Part shown: one piece after another, positions 13,949-29,200 of the stretch | Layout of the letters: every line of letters begins with the position of its first letter | Numbering within the stretch: the stretch's first letter is position 1 | Source: Ctenosaura bakeri | Taxonomy: Eukaryota; Chordata; Lepidosauria; Squamata; Iguanidae | DNA: 64,000 nucleotides | NCBI GenBank assembly: GCA_948474755.1 | Contig: CAOLHI010000489.1 | Location: forward strand, 496,001 to 560,000 | Reading direction: 5' to 3' | Notes under the pieces: model-generated | The model's database searches: none | What the model saw: only the letters and a program-made list of their open reading frames with translations | Told to the model about the DNA's origin: nothing | Translations under genes and position numbers: made by a program

Positions 13949-14316
13949 GTAGATAGCTAAAAGATCAGACAGTAAAGGAAAGGTGGAGAATTCTTATTGA
14001 GAGCCTCTCAGCATGTGCAGAATAACTGTCTGCATAAACTGAATGACTGTGTCTTTTATGCCTCCTCCCTCTCCCTATCAAGAAGTGCAAAGATCTGGGA
14101 CAGAGCATATATTTTGCATAAGGCAGGGGTCCCAAATTCAGTCTGTGGCATCTTCATGCACCTAACAAACCCTCTCTTTCTGCACCCATCTTACCTTAAT
14201 TGTATAAGGTAAGATGGATGCAAAAAAGGAGAAGAGAGGTAAAAAAAACACAATGGGAAGGGTAAAAAAGAAGAGAGAGGTAAAAAAAACTCAATGGGAA
14301 AGATAGGGCAAGTATT

Positions 14317-14348
<32 letters not shown>
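14317..14348 (+). repeat. (TG)n(AG)n compound microsatellite
   Basis: About seven TG units are followed directly by about nine AG units. The same TG-then-AG layout occurs at 25119 and 55045. Confidence 0.95.
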
Positions 14349-14349
<1 letters not shown>

Positions 14350-16863
14350 AAAACGGGGTGTTGAGGAAAATATTTTTCTTAATTATCTAAGGGCATATCA
14401 CTCCGTGAAGAAGATTACAAAGGGCTTCATTATGGCATACACAAATAATGTACAAAATTGTATATTACACCATAAAATGCAATGGAACCCAGTCCATAAT
14501 ATATCAGTAAAGGAAGAGAAAGCAATGAAGAAAGTCATAATCTACTTTCCATTGCTTGGCAGATTCAACAAGTTCCTTCCGCACATGACCATGGGAGAGG
14601 GATTTACCTGCCTTTCAGTTCTAAACAGGCACAACATTCTAAAGGACTGCATCAGGGCCTTGGTCTCCTGCTGAGCAAATAAATCAACCCTCTCCTCATT
14701 GCATTCAAATACTGATTCCCTCAACCTTTTCCACTCTTCCCCCCCCAAACTCAGCTCTTTTTCTCCACATACCAGCTCTTCTGCTCTGGCCATAATTCCA
14801 GAAAATTCTTCCTCTCCCTACTCCTGCTGTCTTCCCAGAGAGATTACACAAAATAGCCTGCCTGACAACAAAACTGTATGACATATTTCTTCCAGTTCTA
14901 ATATTTCTTCTCCTGGGGCTGCAGACCTTCCTGTTTGCCTGAATGTGATGGAGGGCAAGACCCCCACCCTAATGAATTTTAATAATCAAGTTCTCTAAAG
15001 CATATTTTAAACCTCACGTTAACTGAGAAAACTAATGAGTTAAGGGCTGAGGAAAAAAAATAACTGGGGACTTAACAAATTAATTGGTGAATTGATTCCA
15101 AGCTCTGGTTCAATGTTTCTTTAATAAAAAGGGCTGATGGTATGTTTGACTAAAATGGGATATATTTAATGCAGCTTTATCTGGTTGCTTAGGCAATGTA
15201 GCAAAAAGCTCTTCCTGCCACCCCATGTTCACTTTTGTTCACTGAAAGATGCCTCTCTGCACAAGAGTAAAATTGATCAACTTTATTGCAAACTGAAGAA
15301 CACAAGGGGTGATAATGATTCAGAATTGCCATTTTTAATGGAAGTCCTATTCAACTCAGTGGGACTCATAGCTTAGTAAACAGGTTTTGTGTTGCCAGTC
15401 TTAGGCATTAGCATTCTTCCTTGAAAGTAAAGAAAAAAGTTTCCTTTTCAGTATCAAGTAATCTGTCTATCTATGTTTCTCCCTACGTAAGTGTATCTAT
15501 TTCAAGAACACTGTACATGAGTGGCACCCACTTATCGCATGCAGGTGTTACTGAAATATAATCCTGCTATCCATATGAACACAGCAGAGGGTTTACAGAG
15601 ACAAGGAAGAACTGAAAGAAATACTTTCTTTTTTATAGGGCAAATGAACATTACTCATTCAGAAGCAGATTTTAGTGTTCAGTGTGTGGACAATGCTGTG
15701 TATAAGTTACACTTTCCTCTCTCTCTTTCCCCAAAATACCAAATTTTAAGAGATTTCCCTTTTATGAATTGAAAATTGGATTTGCAATTCCCTACAGAAA
15801 TATCAATTTTGCACCTCCTGATACTGGCAAAAGGATGGAGCACATCTCTGAAGAGAAAAACTGAGCGAACCTGGTTAGAGCCAGCCAATCATAGCCTTCA
15901 GAATGTTGTGAATGTAGGCCTGCAGGGAAAAAGACAGGACCTAGAGGATTGTCTGTAGAAAGAGTTATTTACAGCAGTAAAGTCAGTTAGGAAGAGAGGA
16001 TAAGATCTGGATAAGGTTTTGGAAGCTGAGCATGGAAACAGAGTTCAGGGAGTTCATGTTTAATGTATTTGCCATATAATAAATGTTTAATTTTCTCCCC
16101 TGCAACTGTGTCTGGCCACAGTTGTTGGGAAACATTTACCACATTTACCATACTGGCCACATTTACCACACTGAACCCATTGATCAACACCACCACTTGT
16201 CCAGAGTAGCAGTAATTTTGAGGCCTGAGTACCAGATCCAGAAAAGGATCTGGAGGGTGAAGGACCCAGGTGAGTGACAGGGGCCCTAGGACTGAAAGTG
16301 CAGAACCAGCCTAGAAGGGAGTTCTGTCACAATACTGTCAAAAAAATCTGTGCATTGCCCAAAATGTGCACTGTGGTGCACTTATGGTGAAGACAAAAAT
16401 GTACCATACATGCATGTGCAAAACTATCTGTATATTTGAGATATGTAGAACCAAAACTCTGAATATTTGAAAAAGGTACAAAAATATTTTCTCAGTGGGA
16501 AAATGCCTTAAAAAATACATAGGCAAAAATGCATGCTGAAATGTGTTTTGGAAAAGTGTGTCCTAAATATGTATAAATTTCCATACAGGAAGGAAAAAGT
16601 AAGTCTCACAACCCAATATGAATCTTAGATTCCCAGTACGATTTTAACAAGGAAAAACAGAAAATGACCAATTTCCTTTCCCTGGTCACTAATGCAATGT
16701 ATAATTGCATAAGAGATTTCTGACCTATGATTACTAGACTGAGATGGAGAATTTTAAGAAATAACTTACATGTCAAAAGCCTACATTTTCCTCTCTGTCT
16801 TGCATTCAGAGTTATACTTTCTTTCTTTAGCTCTGCCCTGATCTCCTCTCAATAGGAGACAGA

Positions 16864-17041
16864 GGCCATTTCTGCACTACACTGTTATAGTGCTATTATT
16901 CCACTTTCAACATCCTATGGAATGGGGTTTGCACTTTAGGGAAGGACATTTAGAGGGCCTCAGTAAACTGCAAACCCCAGAATTCCACAGGATGTTGAAA
17001 GTGGAATAATAGCACTATAACAATGCAGTGCAGAAATTATA
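16864..17041. mobile_element. Harbinger-like palindromic element, family A, copy 1
   Basis: The left arm reads ggccatttctgcactacact, gttatagtgctattattcca, ctttcaacatcctatgg. The right arm mirrors it (ccacaggatgttgaaagtgg, aataatagcactataacaat, gcagtgcagaaat). The last four bases of the right terminus are mutated, but AGA flanks both ends. It has no coding capacity. Confidence 0.8.
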
Positions 17042-17158
17042 AGAGAGGACAATGAGTGAATACTTGGAATGAGAGAGAATATACAAGATGGTCAAGATAG
17101 CAGTAGTTTGTACCAAGTGAAAAGATACAAAGAAATTCTGAAGCACCTTTGAGACTGA

Positions 17159-17417
17159 AGCCCTTTCTGCAGGATGACATGGGAATTCCCTCACAGCATG
17201 GGAACGCAAGAGAAGTTGGACCACAACAATGCCTCCACATGATGTCATCATAGTTCCACCCTTATCACACCCCCAGCCGGCACAATCGCGGATATAACAT
17301 TGACATAAACACTCCATCAATGGAGGGGAGCATTGGGGACACATTTCCATCTGGGCAGAGGAGCTGCTGGGATTGTGACTGGACAACATGGGAGAGCATC
17401 ATCACGTGGAAATGGCC
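17159..17417. mobile_element. Harbinger-like element, interior family E
   Basis: The left terminus is agccctttctgcaggatgac and the right terminus cacgtggaaatggcc. TGA flanks both sides (17156-17158 and 17418-17420). The 259-bp interior shares no obvious sequence with families A to D. It is the only copy in the window. Confidence 0.6.
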
Positions 17418-17670
17418 TGAGAGAAAGAAGTTTATAGCATAAACTTTTGTAGATTCAGTCTGCATCATCAGATGTAAAATTCTACTACATGGTTTAAGAT
17501 CTTGCTTAGCATTTATCGGTCTAAAAATAATGTAGATTAAACATTTACATGATTAGGATTTCAGTCCAGAAATTTCAGGGTTTAGGAGTTCAGGATGGTT
17601 CCTTAGAGAAGCCGCTTTGCATTGTCATGCATTCCAAACCTATGAGTGTCTACTTTACTGACTTTTCTGT

Positions 17671-17824
17671 GGCCATTTCTGCATTACACTCTTATAGCGC
17701 GATTATTCCACTTTCAACATCCTATGGAATCCTGGGGTTTGCAGTTTAGGGAGGGGCCAGACAGATTCCATAGAATGTTGAAAGTGGAATAATCACGCTA
17801 TAGGAGTGTAGTGCGGAAATGGCC
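17671..17824. mobile_element. Harbinger-like palindromic element, family A, copy 2
   Basis: Termini are ggccatttctgcattacac and gtagtgcggaaatggcc. The mirrored core is tattccactttcaacatcc / ggaatgttgaaagtggaataa. The flanks TGT/TGG are an imperfect 3-bp duplication. Confidence 0.8.
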
Positions 17825-18501
17825 TGGGTTCAGCCAGTCATGCTTCAAAGTAAGTGCATTTGGACTGCAGTTGTGGTTTACATTTAGTAAGAACTGTGAA
17901 GTAGGCTCTTTTTATGCCAGAGAGGAGACTATGTAACATCACAACTGTAAATCTTGTAGCATTTCATACATCCTGTAGATGTCATTACTTTAATAATAGG
18001 ATAACTTTTTTGTTAAGAATTAAAAGTGGTAAAATGAATATAGGGTCAATACTATGAGATTTAAACCACCTTCACCAAAAAAGACTCATTTACAATAGTT
18101 AATTATATCTTTGTGTCTAAGTCAGTTGCCTCTTGGTGATTCTTTTGATGTACTTCATTCATGTATCGTCTTCCCAAACAAGTGTAGCATCATGATTTTT
18201 TTCCCAACCCATGTAACTAGAAAGCATATTCAAGGGTTCCATTAACAAGCGTTTTGATAAGCCTCTTACAGCAGAGCATGTAGACCAGCAAGTTTGTCTG
18301 CCAATTCAGTTGTGTATCAAATCCAGTTCCATAAGTTATTGAATAGTAGATGGGAATAAGTGGAGGGGGGAACAGCCTTGTTGGCCACTGTTAAAGACAT
18401 GAGAAATAGCTAATTCCTTGTATAAAGGATTTTCTACAACCATTACATGATCCAGATAGAATATGCATATAGAACAGTGTTCTTTAGTGATAAACCTCTA
18501 A

Positions 18502-18855
<354 letters not shown>

Positions 18856-18913
18856 GGTCATTTGGAAAAGTATACAAGGGAAGATGCAGAAATAAAATCG
18901 TGGCTATTAAGCG
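18856..18913 (+). CDS. TNNI3K: TNNI3K coding exon H (glycine loop and VAIK lysine)
   Basis: GG completes Gly (G|GG). The 58-nt exon reads SFGKVYKGRCRNKIVAIK and ends in CG of a split Arg codon at donor gtaagt (18914). With the previous exon this gives the ATP-binding loop GSGSFGKVYKG and the VAIK motif with the conserved ATP-orienting lysine. All key residues are intact. Confidence 0.97.
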
Positions 18914-22106
<3,193 letters not shown>

Positions 22107-22333
22107 TTGTGTGTGTGTGCGCCGTCAAGTCACCTGTCAACTGACAGTGGTTCCATGAATTTTGTACAGTTTTCTTAGGCAAGGAATACTCAGAGGTGGT
22201 TTTGCCTGTTCCTTCTCTGAAATACAGCATACAGCACCTGGTATTCATTGGCAGTCTCCCACTCAAGTACTAATGAGGGCTGACTCTGCTTAGCTTCCAG
22301 GATGAGACAAGATCAGGTGCCTTTTAGGGTATT
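22107..22333 (-). mobile_element. 5S-rRNA-derived SINE, reverse
   Basis: Read on the minus strand it has a 5S-like body. On the + strand this is ggcagtctcccactcaagta, then cttagcttccaggatgagac and aagatcaggtgcc. The tail (+ strand: gccgtcaagtcacctgtcaa) ends in a (TG)n run at the left. It is the same family as 10285-10488, including the middle segment ttcttaggcaaggaatactc. Confidence 0.85.
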
Positions 22334-22704
22334 TAGACCTTTCCCTATTAATACATAACCAAGTGAGTGATTTGCTGCTCTCATGATACCTGAGACCTGC
22401 TGTCTGAGGAAGTCACCACACTTTTTCTTAACGCTACTAGATTTAGTCCCACCCATCAGATGATCCCTGGAAGGCATCAGACTTTTCAGCTTCCTAAGGA
22501 CTGCCAAACCTTTTAACATTCTTTGAAGTGATGTGGACTTATGTTTACCGTTAAGCATGTTAGCGACCACTGTAGGTGTTAATGATCCCATGGTACTAGA
22601 AAGGACTCTGCATACTGTGACCATTTTAATCAGACCTTGGAAAAGTTCACTTTTGGACCACAATTCTAGAATTCCCCAGCCAGCAATTCTGAGAACTGCA
22701 GCCC

Positions 22705-22705
<1 letters not shown>

Positions 22706-22763
<58 letters not shown>
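22706..22763 (+). repeat. (TAA)n microsatellite
   Basis: About nineteen uninterrupted taa/aat units. They directly follow a fragment (aattctagaattccccagcc, gagaactgcag) that resembles the interior of the hAT-like element. Confidence 0.95.
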
Positions 22764-23434
22764 GTACAAAAACAGGAAGAAGGAAACTTTTTCAGATTCT
22801 GTTTGTAATATGGAAAGATGCAACAGGGAGTAGTCTTCCTTTGCCATTCTCCTAAAACCTTTTACAATTGTTGTGAGTTTCATTGTAATAATTAATACCT
22901 AATTTGAAAGACATCAACTGTCTGTCATGCTTGAGATAATTTTGGAAGTAATTAATTCATCCTGATTTATTAACTCAGTGGGAGTGCAGGTGATCCTCAT
23001 TAGAAAAGCTTCCAACCTGCTTGGGTTATTTGCTTTGCATTGAAGATTTACAGAACCTGATGTATATGATAAAACCAAAAGTTTTTGTTTTCAAGGTTGA
23101 GGTTGAACTCTTTCTACCAGCTCTTCCTTGTGAAAAACTAGTGAAAGATGCTCTTTTTTTCACTTTTAAAAACCCTGCTCTTTTAAAATAAAGAACTCGT
23201 TCACTTCTTTAGAGCAATTTCCCTTGACTCAATTAAATTAGCTAAATAAATATAATAGACAGCTTAAAGTACTGTGCATGTTTTCAGTAATATCCAATGT
23301 AGTACTGACAGCAGTTCCTGGGAGCTGGCTCCCCTGCTCCTCCTTCTGTTGACATGCCCTTACCAGAACTCCCTGAAAAAGCACTCTTAAATGGGGATAT
23401 TACTTCATGACATGAACTTGGTCCTAGGGACTAA
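22764..23434 (+). other. Intron stretch without recognised elements
   Basis: Unique-looking AT-rich sequence. I see no repeat or exon. Confidence 0.6.
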
Positions 23435-24819
23435 GGCCATTTCCGCACGGGCTTAAAGAAACAGTGCAGAGTGTCCTCCAGGGAGGATGTCTGCACCTGG
23501 GAGCAGACTGGGTTGGACCTACTTAGTTTAGTTCCGCACCTCAGCCCCCTCTGGAACGACCCAAAGTGGTCATCCAGCATGCTTTTGAAAGACCACTTGA
23601 AACAGGTCTTTCAAAAGCACAGAGCACGCCACTCCGTGCCCAAATCTCCAGTGCAGATTTGCAGGCTCACACCAGTGCGAGCCTGCGATCTGCCGGGGGC
23701 GGGCTTTAGGCTGGCGAGCTTCAGTGGTTGTCGAGGGCTCCGGCCTTGCCGGCCCCTCCAGAGCCTCGGAGGCCGCTGCGGAAGCGGCTCCCGAGACGGA
23801 GGATGTCTCAGTCTCCTCGTGAGTCACGGCGGAGGCTTCCGGCGCTGGGAACGGCCGCCTGGACGCCGAGGCCCCCGCCCCTGCGGAGGAGGCCGCAGAG
23901 TTTCCCGCCACAAGGAACGGCCGCCCCGGTGCCGTCGGAACCGCTGCTGCCGAGGATGAGGCCGCGGGGGCCTCCGCCACCGAGGACGGCCGCCTGGACC
24001 TCACCAGAACCACCGCCGCCAAGGAACTCACCCGAGAGGCCGCCGCTGCCGAAGGGAATGCTGACGAAGCCGCCGCTGCGGAGAGGAGCCGCCCGGATGC
24101 CGCTGAGGACGATGACGAGGCCACCATCGCCAGGGGAGGCTGACCAGGTGTTCTCCCAGGGTGAGCGGGGCCCAGGCTCCAATCTGAGGCACCGCCCACC
24201 CGCAGTCCCAATCCTGAGGAGGCCATCGGCCTCCCCCCCCCACGTTCCTGCAGCAGCGGCAAGCCAAGAAGGCCGCCCACCGCTCCCGTTGGCTGCTGGA
24301 GCGTCGGCTGCAGGCTGAGGGCTCTCAGCTGGCCGATGGCTCTCAGCTGTGAGCCCAGCTGAGGGCTCACAGCTGCGCGGCAGCTCCCGGATTGGCCAGC
24401 ACCGGCCCCAAAGGCCTACTTAAGGCCAGGAGGAAGCTGAGTGCAGCACGGAGTGACAACTGTTGGTCCTCCATGTGTTGTCTGTCCATGCCGTGCCAGC
24501 CAGCTGTTTGCCAGTTATTCGGGTGAGGAAACCCTTTCTTTTGTTACTTCATTTGCCTGCCGCAAGGACTATCTTTGTTTGCTGTTTGCTGCTGGCTGAG
24601 GCCTCTGGGGCCAGTCCCGGCTCGAGCCTGCCCAACCCCAGCCTGCTGCCGACAGTGGTTGATGGAGAGCCTTGATCAATTGGAAGCTGCCATTTCCATC
24701 CCTGGAGCAGTGCAGAGTGGCAGCCACACACTGCTCCGGACCAGCCTGGACCCAAGTGTGGAGCCAAGAAGTCTGGTAAGTACTGGCATGGGGCGATTCC
24801 GCCCCGTGCAGAAATGGCC
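23435..24819 (+). mobile_element. Harbinger-like element, family C, split by a solo LTR
   Basis: Termini are ggccatttccgcacgggc and gccccgtgcagaaatggcc, flanked by TAA on both sides (23432-23434 and 24820-24822). Without the 926-bp LTR and one 5-bp duplication the element is 454 bp, matching the 456-bp relative at 52751-53206 (opposite orientation). A donor-like ggtaagt lies at 24775 near the right end. The interior is GC- and CpG-rich with no transposase. Confidence 0.8.
23729..24654 (+). mobile_element. Solo LTR nested in the Harbinger-like element
   Basis: It starts TGTCGAGGGC and ends CTGCCGACA (TG...CA, with TGTCG/CGACA inverted), and GTGGT flanks both sides (23724-23728, 24655-24659). 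The 5' half is extremely GC/CpG-rich. A TATA-less or weak promoter-like region (ggcctacttaaggccagg) precedes gagtgacaactgttggtcc. No internal retroelement genes are present, so this is a solo LTR. The + orientation is a guess. Gypsy and ERV origins cannot be separated by eye. Confidence 0.75.
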
Positions 24820-24822
24820 TAA

Positions 24823-25115
24823 GAAAGAAGTAAAGATCATAGGTGGAGGATGCTCGTCAGATTGTCCCTGCCCAATATTCAAGGAACCTACTATCTTTTC
24901 ACATAGTTTTCTGGGCCATCCCAGGAATATTATTCATAAATGATTTGCTACCAAGTTAAAAAAAGAAGAAGAGGTGTCTCACAGTTGGGAAACCCTGTTA
25001 GGGAGAATAATAGACCAAAGAGAATTTTGTCCAATTTTCTCCTGGTATTTGAACGACCTGTAGCATTGCAGAGAAATTACTCTGTGAAGAAAAATATGTG
25101 GCTCTTTGTGCACGC

Positions 25116-25146
<31 letters not shown>

Positions 25147-26071
25147 AGAAGAGAGAGAGAGAGAGAATGCACACGCATGCATGCACAACCCCACCACTCT
25201 GCTTTCTGCACAGGAAATGGATTTCCTTCTTCCTGTTCAGTAAACCTGTTTTTTTCAGCAAGAAATAAATTTTTGTGCAAACATTTACATTGCATTCAAG
25301 AGGTTCCCCTCATCCTTGGGTATGATGGTGGAAGGTGGGGAAAGAAACACAAGGATGTCAGTTTCCACAAACTCACTTGTGACAGAATGCTGCAGACAGC
25401 ATAGCAGCATAACTGGATATGAGCATTAAATTTCAACATTTTACACATTTCTAAAAATATGTGATGACCTCAGTGGATATGTAAATCCTGTGCATATTAC
25501 CAGCCAAAGTTTCTAGCTGGCACTTCCTAAACACCTCCTCTTTTCATCGATTTCCCTCTTTGCTCTGATGTTGTGAGTAACTCTTTCCACATTTCTTTTG
25601 TCTTGTGCCTGATTGCCTGATGTGGAAGAAATGTAGAAGCAAATCTATGCTTGAGGGAAGCCACTTGTGTGTATCGGAGTCTGTGCTGCTTTAAATTATG
25701 GTTGCATGGGCATACCAAAAACAGAATCAATTTGCCATACCTGAGATTGATTGAGAATATTGCTTATCTCCAACACAGTGGTGGTATAATTAAGTATATT
25801 ACTCTAAACGCAATCACAGTGTAGAGTCTCTACCTTCCTTCTTTGTCATTGTCCGAAGCAATTGATCTGCAGTGATCTCAAAGCTTTACAATAGTTGTTA
25901 GCTGCTCGGAAAGATTCCAGTACTGGTAGTTCTTCTGTTAGGCCAAGAAGCTAGATTTAATCTCTGCAAGCTTTGTGAAAAACAGAAGTGCTCTGCATTT
26001 CTAGTTTACGTACCAGTGACTGCAGCAGCTGCAGCAGCTACAGCAGGAGACAGTAGTTTTTTAAGATTCTT
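24823..26071 (+). other. Intron stretch with one microsatellite
   Basis: Contains the (TG)n(GA)n tract at 25119-25166. The 154-codon open frame crossing it is a by-product of the repeat. Nothing else is recognised. Confidence 0.65.
25119..25166 (+). repeat. (TG)n(GA)n compound microsatellite
   Basis: About fourteen TG units, a short break, then about ten GA units. Confidence 0.95.
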
Positions 26072-26247
26072 ATTGTTGTTGTTGTGTGCCTTTATGTTGT
26101 TTCTAACTTAATGGCGACCATAAACGACAAGGTTGTATGGGGCTGAGAGTGTGTCACCCACTAGGTTTCCTTGACTGGATGGGGGATTGAACTCTGGGTG
26201 TCCAGGGTCATAGTTCAACACTCAAACCACTACACCACAGTGGTCCA
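26072..26247 (-). mobile_element. tRNA-derived SINE, reverse
   Basis: The left end is the tail attgttgttgttgtgtgcc. The right end is the tRNA-like head, seen on the + strand as gtcatagttcaacactcaaa and ccactacaccacagtgg. The B box lies in gggggattgaactctggg. Confidence 0.8.
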
Positions 26248-29200
26248 GGTTCTTAAACCCACAGGGTATATCTGGCCACCAAACACAGGGAAAAAATTAT
26301 AGTGCATTTCGTGAAGGCCAGTCTGAAGTCTACCTCCTGTTTCTAAATTAGTTCTGTTTAAATATGCATATTCATAGATATGCATATATATACACACACC
26401 AGAAAATAAACCAATTGATTCTGACACACAAACCTGACCCACTGAGGCACCTGAAAATAAGCAATTCAACTATCAGTTGCAAAATTTGAGACAGGAGGGT
26501 AACAAGATGAGAGGAGAGGATACAGAACAAAATCGCCTTGATTTATTAAATATATATATATTTAAAATTCTATATAAGGCTGAATGATGCCCATAGCATA
26601 TGTACAAGTCTTAGAAATGTTTTTAATATGTGTTTCTTAGGGCTGCAGTCAGTTTTACAATATAAAGTAGCAAACTCCGGAGAGCAGGTTGGATTGAATT
26701 TGCGCAAAGAAAGCTATCACAGTGAAATGGAGGCAGAGGGAAGGATTGGCTTGACTACAGCCTGTCAATGTTTGTGTAATTGAATAAAGTTGTCATGAAA
26801 TTATGGGGGAAGTGACTAGAAGAACAGGAGAAATCCTCACCAATCTGCTCTAATTTAGCCAGTGCAGGTTCCATGCCAGACATTCCCTCCACCTCCACTA
26901 TGACATGCCAGGCTTCTTGCTCCATCATTTTCTGTTCTGTGTTCCCGTCCTTTCCATGGTTTCAATTCCCAGTGTCCCAAATCCATGAGTCTCATTCATT
27001 TTTCAGCGGTCAATGACAGGAGAAAGTAGTGAGAGAAGAAAGAAATCAGGGTGTTCTTAACTCCACTGAAAAGTATGTGTACGAGAGAGAGAGGGAGAGA
27101 GAGAGAAAGAGGGAGAGAGTTGTTATGGACATGTCTGAGGCATTACGTAGTAGCAAAATAAAGAAGCTTTATTTTTCTAGGACTTGGGTTTGTTCCTATC
27201 ACTATCTCCTCAATATTACATTAAGAAATTAAGTTGCTGACATTTTCTATGCAGATATGTAGTCTACACATTTTACAGATTTGGTTTTCTTCCAAGCTAT
27301 ATAAAGCACAGGGTTTTTTTTAAAGCACTATCTCCCCACCCAATGGCTTGGAGTCAAGAACTATACACAAAAGTCAAGCATTAATTAGAACACAACTAGC
27401 TCCATTGATATCTCTGGGAGTTAGAGCAAAATCCCATAACATTGTGCCGAATCCACACAGTGCAGTTGAGGGTGCTGGAAATTACTTAGCACAACCATCA
27501 CCCTAGCCTGACTTAGCGTCTGCATTGTGGTTGAGTCTCTAACTTGAATAACCCAGCTCCTTCTTTGCAATGTCCCTTCCCCACACATTTTTAACAGTTC
27601 TTCGAAAAAGATAATAAATAATAGAGCCATTGTGCTGGCAGATTGCTCTATTGTCAGATCTCTGAGCTCAAGAAGCAGAAGAGGATCCTGCAATGAGAAG
27701 AAGATTCTTGTGACAGAAGGGGTTTTCAGACAGCAGAAGCAGTTTGTGCCAATCCATAACCCCCTAGAGCTTGTACACCTTTGAGTTAGGATTCCACATT
27801 TAGGATAAAACCATGTCGAAACAATAACAAAAATGTAGATGCATTTGCCTGATTTGAGTGTTTAGATCCAGAGGCCTGCACATATCAAAGCAGATATACA
27901 TGTGTAGAATGCTTATAGGCACATAAATGACTTTGAGCTTCAAACTTGGCTAGTGGGTGGTAATGCTGGAGCAGGAATCAGTGTCTGGAGACCCAAATCT
28001 GCATTCACAGCCACTGACTTCTGTACTAATTACAGTTCATTAATCAAATGAGGTAGAAAGCCTGTCATTAAGCTTTTGAATAACCATTTCTGAACTATTC
28101 AGAAGTGGGATTCCTGCACCTGGCAGGCAATAGTATGGATCTGGACCTGCATGGCATGAGGCACTGCGAGGAAGAACTTGCTTTTGCTGGCCTCCAATGG
28201 AGGAGTGGGCAGTGATGATGACATCAGGCACAATATGCCATGACACCAGGTATTTGGAGGTGGAGCTATAGGGTTTATTAGCACTGTCTTCCCTGTCTTT
28301 GCTTCGTTTTGGATGATGCTTCAACCCACTCTCTTGCCTCCAGTGCAGTGTGAGCTCGGCTTGTCACTTCATGGCCAGGTAGGAATTTTTGCTCCTTTTA
28401 TGTGGCTTTTTTCCCCTCTACTCCACACTATATCTGGGAACTGTGACAATTAGATTGGGGTAGTGTTTGCAAATAAATAGCCACTTGGCAGGTAGTGGGA
28501 AATGAAATAAGAGTTATGGTGAACACCTTCGCACCCTTTCGTTGAAGGAGAAGGCTCTGAAACTGCCGCTTTAGGTCCTAAGACCCGGTGGAGGGGAAGG
28601 AGACTACCTGGGGGCTGACCTAGGATGGGGCTTTGCCCTCACTTAAGTCCTGCAATTTGGAGTTCCTTGAGTCTGCCTTCCGGTAGATGGCCAGACAGGG
28701 AGTAACCCAGCTATTGGGTTGTCCTCAAGGCTCAAGTAGGTCACCCAAAGGAAGGCCAGAGGAAGTCATGGAGTAATGCCTGGCCTCAGCTGATTCTGTA
28801 CTAGGTGACTGTCCTCTCATGCACCTTTATTTAACTTGGTCTAAATAGGTTCTAGGTTAAATAAAGTGGCCGTTTTCAACCCAGTTCTCTGTGTTCTGTT
28901 CTCATTATCCCATGCTTGGTGAGCTGAAGGTAGAGATTATATTAAATGTCCATTGTTGTATAAAATGCCACAAGATGCTGTCCACACAAGCTCTAGAGGT
29001 CATCCTATTTCTATGTGATAACTATTGTGCATATTTTGCTGTCTGTAACAACTGGAATCTTTAGTGCAAAATACAAAATTGCACCACTATCCTGATGATC
29101 TGTCTGGCTCCATTTCTCTTCCTAGAAGAGGCTTACAATTGAATAATTGGCTCTCACCTCACACATTAATGGAAGGAAATAGTATGTGTTACAAAAGCAA

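Noticed and set aside
23570..24370. 266-codon minus-strand and 196-codon plus-strand open frames
   Set aside because: They lie in the CpG-rich solo LTR and transposon, are Ala/Ser/Arg/Pro-dominated, are open on both strands, and cross the LTR boundary.
24940..25404. 154-codon plus-strand frame
   Set aside because: Runs through a (TG)n(GA)n microsatellite (VCVCVCV/RERERE). No homology recognised.
27446..27720. Another Harbinger-like element beginning gccgaatccacacagtgcag
   Set aside because: No matching right terminus or 3-bp duplication could be found.
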